A stretch of 64,000 nucleotides of DNA from Nitrospira sp. (lineage in GTDB: Bacteria; Nitrospirota; Nitrospiria; Nitrospirales; Nitrospiraceae): NCBI GenBank assembly GCA_018242685.1, contig JAFEBM010000053.1, forward strand, positions 1-64,000, in the 5' to 3' direction. Positions 33,095 through 40,749 of the stretch are shown here, one piece after another; within the stretch, counting starts at the first letter, position 1, and every line of letters begins with the position of its first letter. A program made the translations under genes and the position numbers. The notes under the pieces were generated by a model. The model was not told the origin of the DNA, did not search any database, and saw only the letters and a program-made list of their open reading frames with translations.

Positions 33095-33460
33095 ATGCCC
33101 AAACAAGTCGGGTGCCCGACTGAAATCACGCTTGACGTAATCTCTGGCCGTTGGAAGGTGATGGTCATTTTCTGGTTGCTGCAAGGAAAACGGCGATTCA
33201 ATCAGTTGCAACGTGACCTGTCCGGAATCACGCATCGGACGCTCGCCAAGCAACTCAAAGAGATGGAAGCCGACGGCTTGGTGGAGCGAGAGGACTTCGA
33301 CGAGATCCCGCCCCGCGTCGAGTATCGGCTGACGCCGCTGGGGCAGTCATTGGAGCCGGTGTTAACGGCTATGCACGAATGGGCGATACGGCACGGGGCC
33401 GAGATAAGTCGCTCTACAAATTCTGAAAAGAGTAAGATGTCTTATTACAGGCTTAGATAG
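33095..33460 (+). CDS. HxlR-family transcriptional regulator
   Basis: A 121-residue winged-helix regulator. The family core is clear: CPTEITLDVISGRWKVMVIF, RRFNQLQRDLSGITHRTLAK, QLKEMEADGLVERED and YRLTPLGQSLEPVL. The Cys in the opening GCPTE corresponds to the redox or electrophile-sensing Cys of HxlR/HypR/QorR proteins. GAGGAT precedes the ATG. The divergent pirin gene is the likely target, with pirin acting on a quinone- or flavonoid-type inducer; this is inference from the gene pair. Confidence 0.9.
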   Translation: MPKQVGCPTEITLDVISGRWKVMVIFWLLQGKRRFNQLQRDLSGITHRTLAKQLKEMEADGLVEREDFDEIPPRVEYRLTPLGQSLEPVLTAMHEWAIRHGAEISRSTNSEKSKMSYYRLR

Positions 33461-33486
33461 CTATCGGACCCACCAAGGAGGTTGCC

Positions 33487-33798
33487 ATGCACACGCAGAG
33501 AGAACAATGGGTAGGCGCTCTCGGACTCGCCTTCATGCTATTGATCATGATGACTCCCCTGTTTTCGATATTGCCGCAGGCCTCGGTCGCTTATGCAGCC
33601 GATAAAGAGGAGCTGATCGACATTAACAGCGCCACCGCCGATCAACTCAAGACGTTGAAAGGCGTCGGAGACGCCATCTCGGAGAAAATCATCAAGGGGC
33701 GTCCGTACGCCAAGAAGGACGAGTTGGTCCAGCGGCAGATCATGCCCCGCGCGGCCTACGAGCAGATCAAATACAAGATTATCGCGAAGCAGAAGTAG
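33487..33798 (+). CDS. Exported helix-hairpin-helix (ComEA-like) protein
   Basis: A 103-residue protein. Residues 10-37 are a signal peptide or anchor (ALGLAFMLLIMMTPLFSILP ending QASVAYA), after an AAGGAGG ribosome-binding site. The mature part is the ComEA-type helix-hairpin-helix: DINSATADQLKTLKGVGDAI, SEKIIKGRPYAKKDELVQRQ and a short end. Such proteins bind DNA without sequence preference, in some bacteria during DNA uptake at the envelope. No other competence genes are nearby. Confidence 0.85.
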   Translation: MHTQREQWVGALGLAFMLLIMMTPLFSILPQASVAYAADKEELIDINSATADQLKTLKGVGDAISEKIIKGRPYAKKDELVQRQIMPRAAYEQIKYKIIAKQK

Positions 33799-33857
33799 CT
33801 CGATGAACTCATCGGCAGCCCACCGTGCGCTGCTAAACAATGAGAAAGGAGCGCGAC

Positions 33858-34163
33858 ATGATCGGGGTCTTCGTTACGATTCGCTATGGGGAGAGCTTTG
33901 ATGAGAAGACAGTGCAGAAGATCCAGAAGATCGCCGAGTCGGCGAGGGCAATATTTGAGGGGATGCCAGGGCTGCGGTCAAAAGCCTTCACGTTCAATCC
34001 AAACACGCGTGAAGCGACTAACTTCTATGTCTGGGACTCCGAAGAAGCAGCGAAGGCATTCTTCACCGATGAGCTCGTCGAGCGAGTAACCGGCCTCTAC
34101 GGGGTACGCCCGAGCGTCAACTTCGTACAAATAGCCACGCTGGTGGACAACCATCGTCGGTGA
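33858..34163 (+). CDS. YdhR-like monooxygenase-fold protein
   Basis: A 101-residue single-domain dabb-fold protein: MIGVFVTIRYGESFDEKTVQ, SARAIFEGMPGLRSKAFTFN, FYVWDSEEAAKAFFTDELVE, RVTGLYGVRPSVNFVQI. The G-M-P-G-L-x-x-K and W-x-S-x-x-A-x-x-F pattern matches the YdhR group of putative monooxygenases. AAGGAG six bases before ATG 33858 favours this start over ATG 33840. Function unknown. Confidence 0.78.
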   Translation: MIGVFVTIRYGESFDEKTVQKIQKIAESARAIFEGMPGLRSKAFTFNPNTREATNFYVWDSEEAAKAFFTDELVERVTGLYGVRPSVNFVQIATLVDNHRR

Positions 34164-34235
34164 AACTTCCTTGCTGAGTCACTCGCCTCCCCACTCTCTT
34201 CTTGAACATGGGCTGCTGAACGAGAAGAAGGAATG

Positions 34236-34646
34236 CTATGGCGACACATGATCGATCGATTGCGCGTGGATCAAGGGTTTTCCCTCTGGATTGTTTCGAT
34301 CGGCCATCACCAGTCCACGGACACGGAGTTGTTCGTTCTGCACAACCGGCTTCGTCATGTTCGGCAGACATGCGCCGGTCGTGCTGATTCCAATAGTGCC
34401 CGACTTATCCTGAAGCGCAAACACTTGGCGATCGTAGACGTTGCTGCCTCCGCACTCTCGCGTACCACGATGAACCGGTAGGGTGCTCACGGCTCTTGCA
34501 CGTCCTTCGACCGTCACGACCTTGGCCTGGTAGTCGGCGGGATGCTTTAACACCTTGCTGATGGGCAGGCCATCGTCAGCTGACGCTACCGACACCAGTC
34601 CGAGCCCAAGACACAAACACAGTACGCTGTGAAGCCAGTGATGCAT
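34236..34646 (-). CDS. Exported OB-fold-like protein
   Basis: A 136-residue protein with a signal peptide (LHSVLCLCLGLGLVSVASAD) and GGAGGGA nine bases before ATG 34646. The mature part begins PISKVLKHPADYQAKVVTVE and has GRARAVSTL, then a Cys-containing loop (TRECGGSNVYDRQVFALQDK), SGTIGISTTGAC and QLRVRGLVMA. The beta-rich K-V-V-x-V-E-G-x-A and L-R-V-R-G pattern is that of an OB fold, as in other small exported OB proteins. Two Cys could form a disulfide. Role unknown. Confidence 0.68.
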   Translation of the reverse strand: MHHWLHSVLCLCLGLGLVSVASADDGLPISKVLKHPADYQAKVVTVEGRARAVSTLPVHRGTRECGGSNVYDRQVFALQDKSGTIGISTTGACLPNMTKPVVQNEQLRVRGLVMADRNNPEGKPLIHAQSIDHVSP

Positions 34647-35127
34647 CACGTAATTTCCCTCCATGAACTCGTAGAGCTTACCTGGGATGAGACGAGCAAG
34701 ACTAGTCCGAAATCGACGACCTGACAAGGATTCCGGTGGCGTCTCACCTCTGCCGGCAGACTTCTCACCTGATCTCGTAGATTGAGAATTTTGTCGGAGG
34801 CGCGGTTCGAGAGTGACACCGTGATAGTTGTTCCCGCTGGGAGAGGTCTGAGTGATGATATTACCACCGAAAGACATGCAGTCTGCTTATCATAAAGGGT
34901 CGGTCACAAAGAGGTCAAACTTTCAAATCTCAATGGCCTTGCCAAGTCGATGCGCCGTTGGGTCACAGCTCTTTGCGCAAACGTACGGGGCGCCATGCGC
35001 ACGCAGCATAGCGTGAGGAACTTTGAGTATAATGGTCCCCTGGTCGAATGTACCGTGATTGACAGAACCATCAGAAGTGACGACCCTGATTTATCGCGAG
35101 GGTGCTTCGGGAGATCATAGCAGAACG
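34647..35127. other. Divergent intergenic region
   Basis: This 480-bp region separates the OB-fold gene from the DUF2844 gene. A perfect -10 box TATAAT (35028-35033) precedes the DUF2844 gene, but no good -35 lies 17 bp upstream. No gene was found; an in-frame GTG/ATG extension of the DUF2844 gene back to 35059 is possible. Confidence 0.45.
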
Positions 35128-35592
35128 ATGGGAACGTGGGTTCAGACCATGCTCGTGATCATGCTGATCCATCTGACTGCTGGCACACCGGTCTGGGCGG
35201 TCCTAGGTCAAGCCAAGGCGTCCGTTGAAAAGGACCGTGCTGCTATGGGCGGACAGGTGCAAAGCAAACTTGCTCCTGGGTATTCAGTTGAAACCATCAC
35301 GGTCGTCGGGATGACGATCAAGGAGTATGTCTCGTTGGACGGTACCGTCTTTGCGGTGACGTGGAAAGGGACCGGGGTTCCGAATCTCCGTCTCCTCTTC
35401 GACGCATATTTCGATGAGTATTTGGATGCACTCACGGAGTTGCAGAATAAGAAACCTCGACTCCGAAGGCCCCTCATGTTGAAAACCGAAAATTTGGTCA
35501 TCGAGCGAAGCGGACACGCACGAAACATGTGGGGACGAGCCTTTATTCCATCTCATTTACCGGCTATGGTGTCGCCGAAGGACATTCAATAA
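35128..35592 (+). CDS. DUF2844-domain exported protein
   Basis: A 154-residue exported protein. The start MGTWVQTMLVIMLIHLTAGT leads into PVWAVLGQ, a signal peptide followed by the DUF2844 opening (LG...ASV..D...). YSVETITVVGMTIKEYVSLD, GTVFAVTWKGTGVPNLRLLF and YFDEYLDAL follow the family pattern. Its stop TAA overlaps the next ATG (TAATG), so it is translationally coupled to the DUF3443 gene, a pairing known for these two families. Function unknown. Confidence 0.85.
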   Translation: MGTWVQTMLVIMLIHLTAGTPVWAVLGQAKASVEKDRAAMGGQVQSKLAPGYSVETITVVGMTIKEYVSLDGTVFAVTWKGTGVPNLRLLFDAYFDEYLDALTELQNKKPRLRRPLMLKTENLVIERSGHARNMWGRAFIPSHLPAMVSPKDIQ

Positions 35593-36764
35593 TGGCGTAT
35601 CGTGCGGTCGTCATCGCCTGCCTATGGTTTGTGAGCGCATGTGGTTCTAGTGGCGGGGGAAACGGAAGCGCCGGCCCGCAGCCGCCCAATGTACTGACGG
35701 TGACGGTTGGTGGTTCGAGCGTCTGTAGGATTGTCAATCAACTCTGTACTCAAGTCACCATCTGCCAGCCAGGTACTTCCACTTGTCAAACGATCTCCGA
35801 CATCTTAGTTGATACGGGGTCCATCGGGGTTCGTATCTTTGGTTCTGTACTCTCCATCCCGCTACAACAAGAAGTCGAGTCACCCGGACATCCGATCGGC
35901 GAGTGCGTGTCGTTTATCGACGGCAGTGCTCTTTGGGGCTCAGTTCAACTCGCGGACGTGGTACTGGCAGGCGAGCCCGCTGTCACCGTCCCCATTCATG
36001 TCATTGCCCCCACCTTTGCCGGCCAGTCCCCCTCCCAAAATCCATGTAACAGCGTGGTCGACTCCGATCCACGCACAGCAGGTTTTAACGGCATTCTCGG
36101 CATCGGGTTGTTCACGCACGATTGCGGCATTAGCTGCGAAATCAACGACAACAATAATCTGTATTTTTCCTGTGTCGCTTCTACATGCGGAAGTATTGCG
36201 GCGCCTCTGCCTACTCAAGTGCAGAACCCGGTGTGGCTGCTTCCATCCGATAACAATGGTGTGATCCTGACCCTGCCGAACGTGCCTGCGATGGGCGCTC
36301 CAGTGCTCTCCGGTTCCGTCATTCTCGGGATCGGCACAGCATCGAATAATTCCCCGCCGCCCGGCATCTCAACCTTTACGACTGATCAAAACGGATTTCT
36401 CACGACGATCTACAACGGCACAACCTTCGCGCAGAGCATCATTGACACAGGGTCGAATGGCTATTTTTTTCCTGATTCGACCCTTCCGCTTTGCCCCATG
36501 CCGGATCAAGATTTTTACTGTCCCTCTGCTGCAGCCGACTTGTCAGCTGCGATTTTCGGGGTCAATGCTGGTCGAGCGACCGTCCCCTTTCAGGTTGCTA
36601 ATACGGCTAACCTCCTGCAAACGGGCAACGCTGTTTTCAATAATTTGGGCGGGCCGTCTTCTAGCTTTGACTGGGGGTTGCCGTTCTTTCTTGGGCGTGT
36701 CGTTTTTGTCGGAATCGAAGGGCAGCTCTCAACCCTCGGAACAGGCCCATTGTATGCCTTTTGA
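35592..36764 (+). CDS. DUF3443 lipoprotein with two DTGS motifs
   Basis: A 390-residue protein with a lipoprotein signal (VVIACLWFVSACGSSGGG). The mature protein carries DILVDTGSIGVRIFG near residue 82 and QSIIDTGSNGYFFPD near 285. Two Asp-Thr-Gly-Ser motifs, each after a hydrophobic strand and about 200 residues apart, are the catalytic signature of bilobed pepsin-like aspartic peptidases. Cys pairs (CRIVNQLCTQVTIC, CGISCEIN) suggest disulfides. It is coupled to the DUF2844 gene, which may be substrate, inhibitor or chaperone. Peptidase activity is my inference from the motifs. Confidence 0.83.
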   Translation: MAYRAVVIACLWFVSACGSSGGGNGSAGPQPPNVLTVTVGGSSVCRIVNQLCTQVTICQPGTSTCQTISDILVDTGSIGVRIFGSVLSIPLQQEVESPGHPIGECVSFIDGSALWGSVQLADVVLAGEPAVTVPIHVIAPTFAGQSPSQNPCNSVVDSDPRTAGFNGILGIGLFTHDCGISCEINDNNNLYFSCVASTCGSIAAPLPTQVQNPVWLLPSDNNGVILTLPNVPAMGAPVLSGSVILGIGTASNNSPPPGISTFTTDQNGFLTTIYNGTTFAQSIIDTGSNGYFFPDSTLPLCPMPDQDFYCPSAAADLSAAIFGVNAGRATVPFQVANTANLLQTGNAVFNNLGGPSSSFDWGLPFFLGRVVFVGIEGQLSTLGTGPLYAF

Positions 36765-36814
36765 CGGATTTGAAATATCTTGTTGAGAATCCCCCCGAAC
36801 AGGCTCGAGTTTGG

Positions 36815-37501
36815 TCATGGTGGTGACGTCAGCTGCGTGCCCTCGGTCTGAAACGTCAAGACGAGCGGACCCTGCATGAGCGTCGCTAACTGTGCCACCA
36901 GCGGGGGCGGCGCTTGGCCATGTCCGATGATGGCATGGAGATCCCGTGCTGCAAGATCCCGCTGGTCGAACACCTGCCGCGTTATCGACCCCAAGAAAAA
37001 CTCAGTCTGCATCTGTAGCTCCCATGTCCCCCAATAGGTACATTTCTGTGGCCAAACATTGAACGTGGCCGGGAGGGATGTCTGCCAGACGCCCAACGAG
37101 TTATGGAGGCTGATACCTGTCAGGCGATACGAAGCGGCCGGCAAATCCAACACGAAGGGACCATCGACAGGAACACGATCAATCACGACCTGAGCACCTG
37201 ATTTCTCCTCCGTAATCCGCAACCTGACATGGAGGGGAAACCGCGCACCTGTCCGTTGCTCCCTTCCGTTCCACACGAGATGCATCCGTCCAAGCACCAA
37301 TCCATGACTCGACTTCATCATGGAAGGCAGATAGCCTGGCTGCAAGGGAGTGACGACAGTGGTGCATCCAAGCATCAAGACCCCAGCCAAAAGGAGGAAT
37401 GGTCCACAGAGGAGTTTTCCCCACCGGTTGCTGTCCGCACGTTTTGCGGCTCCTCTCGCATGCGATGGCAACCACTCTTTGAACGCGCCCCTTGTACTCA
37501 T
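36815..37501 (-). CDS. Lipoprotein of unknown function
   Basis: A 228-residue lipoprotein. ATG 37501 is preceded by GGGAGGTG. After a basic N-terminal region the signal is LLCGPFLLLAGVLMLGCTTV, with a clear lipobox LMLGC; the unusually long n-region (about 35 residues) is odd. The mature part looks beta-rich (LRITEEKSGAQVVIDRVPVD, GPFVLDLPAASYRLTGISLH), in the style of a carboxypeptidase-regulatory or prealbumin-like domain, and contains a Trp/Cys-rich stretch WPQKCTYWGTWELQMQTEFF. No specific family recognised. Confidence 0.68.
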   Translation of the reverse strand: MSTRGAFKEWLPSHARGAAKRADSNRWGKLLCGPFLLLAGVLMLGCTTVVTPLQPGYLPSMMKSSHGLVLGRMHLVWNGREQRTGARFPLHVRLRITEEKSGAQVVIDRVPVDGPFVLDLPAASYRLTGISLHNSLGVWQTSLPATFNVWPQKCTYWGTWELQMQTEFFLGSITRQVFDQRDLAARDLHAIIGHGQAPPPLVAQLATLMQGPLVLTFQTEGTQLTSPP

Positions 37502-37532
37502 GACACCTCCCTTAATGATGAGTTGGGCCTGC

Positions 37533-37871
37533 TCATGAGTGAGAGACGGTATTGGAAGAGAGATTGAGGACAATAATGCCGGCGACAATGAGTGACATGC
37601 CTATCATTCCCAGCAAGTCGAGAGCTTGGCCGTACAGAACCCAAGCAATCATCGCAATTAAGGCAACACCTGCGCCTGACCAGATGGCCTAGGCGACCCC
37701 GACCGGAATGGTCTTGAGCGTGAGCGAAAGGAAATAGAACGCTGACGCATAACCAGCGACGACGATAGCGGAAGGCCACAGGCGTGTAAACCCTTCCGAA
37801 GCCTTCAGCGTGGATGTTCCGATCACTTCGCTGACAATCGCCACGGCGAGAAATACCCACTGTATCTGCAT
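37533..37871 (-). pseudogene. SMR multidrug transporter gene with an in-frame amber codon
   Basis: Translation from ATG 37871 gives an EmrE-like protein: [20 protein letters not shown] (with the essential membrane Glu), [32 protein letters not shown], then TAG at 37689-37691, then in the same frame AIWSGAGVALIAMIAWVLYG, QALDLLGMIGMSLIVAGIIV and a normal end at 37533. In EmrE the residue at this place is Tyr60 (GIAYAIWSG), so a single change of TAT/TAC to TAG explains it. The rest is undamaged, so inactivation is recent, or the stop is read through, or it is a sequencing error. Confidence 0.88.
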
Positions 37872-38053
37872 GATTCTCAGTTCAGTACGGAAATGCCCGG
37901 CAATGTTTAGATCGATTCGCACAAGCGCTGGATCTTCGACTTCCTACCCGATAACCGGCCACTTGTGTTCGGGAACAATACGCCATAGCAGTCGGCGTTT
38001 CAATGAGTTGAGTCTGAAGAACTATTTATCACAGGTCCTTGCGCAGGTGGTGA

Positions 38054-39613
38054 TCAGCGTTTGCCGTCATACCCTCGCTCTTTCCACCTCTCCAGCAGCT
38101 GAATCCGCTTCCGAAGCTGCTCGACCGTCGCCTGATCCACGCGGCTTCCGGTGCGCGCGATCAATTCCGCGTTGAGCCGGCGATGATCGATTCCGCTGTT
38201 TCGTGCCACGCCGGCAACCAACAGTCGGTGAAGATCCCGCAGGTCCTGCTTCTGCTCGTGGAGTGAGACAGCCGGTTCGGAAACGGCAACCGAATCGCTC
38301 TCCCCGCGTGTCTCCTCTTCGCCGATCAGGCTATCCATTCTGGCCACGGCCATCAACGGCATGTACTCGTTCATCGAGACCGTCACGCGACCGAAGAGAT
38401 CCCGTTGGCCTGCCGGCATGATGTCTTCCAACACATGATCGCGCTCCGCCTTGATCTGCTTGGCGTAGTGCACCAATACCGGATCTTTGGGCAGATAGAG
38501 CCAGGCCCGTTGCGGTTTAGGCAGCCCCTCCTGCATTCGAACAAACCGGCCGACAACTTGTCGGAAGTACATTTCCGTGATCACGTTCGTCCCATAGACG
38601 CCGACACGGAGCCGCGGAATATCTACGCCTTCGCTCACCATGTTGACCGCCACCAGCCACTGCTGCCTTTTGTGATCGGCAAACTCCTCAATCGTGCGGG
38701 AAGCCATGGGATCGTCCGACACGGCAACGGCTGCTTTAGTGCCGACAATACGCCCGACGAGATCCGCCACCCACCGTGCGTGTTCCTGCTCCATACAGAC
38801 GATCAGTCCACCGGCATCCGGTTGTTCCTGCTTCCGAAGGCGGGTCAATTGAGCATGGGCATCGGTGATCACCGGCCCAAGCCAGGTTTCCTGAAGCAAC
38901 GCGGTCTTCAGCCGTTCGCGCTGCCGATTGAATTTCAGTCCATCCTCAAATGTCGCCTGATGCTCGCGGCCGTCGGACAACCAGCTCAACTCACCTTCGT
39001 AGCTTGGAAAGACGATCGGCCGGCAGACGCCGTCACGAATGGCCTCTGTATACCCGTAGGCGAAATCCGCTCGGCTTTCTCCATGTTCATATCGAATAAA
39101 CGGGATCGGATTGTTGTCCGAACGAAACGGCGTGCCGGAGAGAATCAATCGAAACACCGCCGAGTCAAACGCTGAGCGCAGCGCTTTCCCCCAATTCTTG
39201 CCGTCACCCGCGTGGTGCAACTCGTCGAAGATGAGCAACGTCTTCTTGCTCTTGCAAACCCGCTGGAAGCTCGCCGGAGCCAGACAGACTTGTTGGTAGG
39301 TGACCACGGCGCCGTGATAATCCGACGCTTCAGCCGCCTGCTCGTTGGTCAGGGTCGGGTCAAGCTGCAACCCGATCTTCCCCGCGGCATCCGACCATTG
39401 CGTGCGAAGGTGATTCGTCGGACAGACGACCAGCACCCGGATCGCAGCCTGTTTCGCCATAAACTCGTGCGCGACGCGCAGCGCAAAGCGCGTCTTTCCT
39501 GCGGCAGGGGTAGCCATCGCCAGAAAGTCTCTGGTCTGATGGGCACAGACTGCCGACAGAGCTCGTCGCTGCCAGTCACGAAGCGGCGCGGTCCAAGCAG
39601 GCAATTTCTTCAT
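38054..39613 (-). CDS. SF2 DEAH-type helicase linked to topoisomerase VI
   Basis: A 519-residue helicase. Motif Q-like start (LRDWQRRALSAV), Walker A with an unusual ATPAAGKTRFALR, Walker B FDELHH, SAT-like SGTPFRSD, and motifs V-VI: VNMVSEGVDIPRLRVGVYGT and FRQVVGRFVRMQ. The arrangement is like XPB/RAD25-type and type III restriction helicase subunits, without an obvious nuclease domain. The last ~100 residues are a charged, coiled-coil-like tail (LHEQKQDLRDLHRLL). It follows the Top6A gene by 28 bp in the top6B-top6A-helicase order, which suggests it supplies DNA remodelling or loading to the topoisomerase; this is inference. Confidence 0.86.
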   Translation of the reverse strand: MKKLPAWTAPLRDWQRRALSAVCAHQTRDFLAMATPAAGKTRFALRVAHEFMAKQAAIRVLVVCPTNHLRTQWSDAAGKIGLQLDPTLTNEQAAEASDYHGAVVTYQQVCLAPASFQRVCKSKKTLLIFDELHHAGDGKNWGKALRSAFDSAVFRLILSGTPFRSDNNPIPFIRYEHGESRADFAYGYTEAIRDGVCRPIVFPSYEGELSWLSDGREHQATFEDGLKFNRQRERLKTALLQETWLGPVITDAHAQLTRLRKQEQPDAGGLIVCMEQEHARWVADLVGRIVGTKAAVAVSDDPMASRTIEEFADHKRQQWLVAVNMVSEGVDIPRLRVGVYGTNVITEMYFRQVVGRFVRMQEGLPKPQRAWLYLPKDPVLVHYAKQIKAERDHVLEDIMPAGQRDLFGRVTVSMNEYMPLMAVARMDSLIGEEETRGESDSVAVSEPAVSLHEQKQDLRDLHRLLVAGVARNSGIDHRRLNAELIARTGSRVDQATVEQLRKRIQLLERWKERGYDGKR

Positions 39614-39641
39614 CGCCGGTGCGTCGTTGCCGGGAAGAAAG

Positions 39642-40745
39642 TTAGTCGAGCCAATCCCGTTCCTGAAGTTTTTTCGGCAGGTATTTCTTGGTGAGATACT
39701 GAAAATCTTTGTTCGCCAAGGAGTCGAGTTCGTATTTCAATCCGCTCGTCAGCATGCGCTTGATCTCCGACTGCCAGGCGGGCTTTTGGAACCACTGGTA
39801 GTTCATCAATTCCTTCGCGCGGGCGATGTCTTTCTCGTTGAGCTTGATGCCCACATTGCGCGGTAGCTCATACTGCTCCGGGTCGGCACTCGATAAACCC
39901 ATGAACTTGGCCTTCGGAATCGCCATCCGTTGACTTTCAAATGCGAGATTGATCGAACCTTGCTTGATGACGGAATAGATGTAGTATCCCCACGGATCAT
40001 TGTCGACCAAGACATAGACCGGCAACCGATGCTCCTCATGGAGCCGCCTCGCCAAGCGCCGCACACCTCGTGGAGGCTGACCGTTACCTGTGAGCAGCAC
40101 ACAGTTATAGCGACGCCAGAACTTGTCCTCCGACAGTCGGTTCCACTGCGTGCCCTTTTCCACGAGCAACACGAAATCGGCGGTGCAGCGCCGGATCTCC
40201 AGGTATTCCGGTTCCACGATCGACGGGACCGAGTAGCCGCCTTTCCCGAGCTTTGCACAATCAACGCGATCGCCGTCATCGCCGAAGACCACCGGCCCGA
40301 CGATGCTGCCGCTGTTTTCTGCCCGCACATGCAGCTCTTCCCGAAGCGCGGCAAGGGAAACCTCCAGATCTTCAATCACCGGATCGGATTCATCCTGCGT
40401 ATCGAAGGTGTTCTCATGCGAGTCTTTGATCGTATGTTTCGTGCGGTAGTAAATTTCCCGAAGCGAAGTCGTGAGATCAGCCCGCTGCAATTCGGACAGG
40501 GCATCGGCAACCAGCACCGTTTGCATGAACTTCTTCGCCATGCCGACGTTGAAGAACGACCGCTCCTGTTTCTTGCTCCCCATCTCTATCAAGCCCTTCC
40601 GTTCATTGAAGGACACATTCGAGAGGGCACGGATGGGGATCTGAAATGTCGGGTCCTTTGATCGCTCGGCCGCTTGGACCACAATGTCCGCTAGGCTGAT
40701 CAGCTTCTTTTCGACGGCAGTCGCTTGTTTCTGTTTCGTCGCCAT
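39642..40745 (-). CDS. top6A: DNA topoisomerase VI subunit A (Spo11-like)
   Basis: The DNA-cleaving subunit of a type IIB topoisomerase. The 5Y-CAP domain holds the catalytic Tyr in TSLREIYYRTKHT near residue 99. The TOPRIM domain supplies the metal Glu in FVLLVEKGTQWNRL and the DxD in VYVLVDNDPWGYYIYSVI. Length (367 aa) is typical. Top6A is related to Spo11, the meiotic break enzyme. It starts 4 bp after the Top6B stop, with AGGAAAG inside the upstream gene as ribosome-binding site, so subunits are made together. Topo VI is mainly archaeal and plant, and rarer in bacteria. Confidence 0.93.
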   Translation of the reverse strand: MATKQKQATAVEKKLISLADIVVQAAERSKDPTFQIPIRALSNVSFNERKGLIEMGSKKQERSFFNVGMAKKFMQTVLVADALSELQRADLTTSLREIYYRTKHTIKDSHENTFDTQDESDPVIEDLEVSLAALREELHVRAENSGSIVGPVVFGDDGDRVDCAKLGKGGYSVPSIVEPEYLEIRRCTADFVLLVEKGTQWNRLSEDKFWRRYNCVLLTGNGQPPRGVRRLARRLHEEHRLPVYVLVDNDPWGYYIYSVIKQGSINLAFESQRMAIPKAKFMGLSSADPEQYELPRNVGIKLNEKDIARAKELMNYQWFQKPAWQSEIKRMLTSGLKYELDSLANKDFQYLTKKYLPKKLQERDWLD

Positions 40746-40749
40746 GGTG

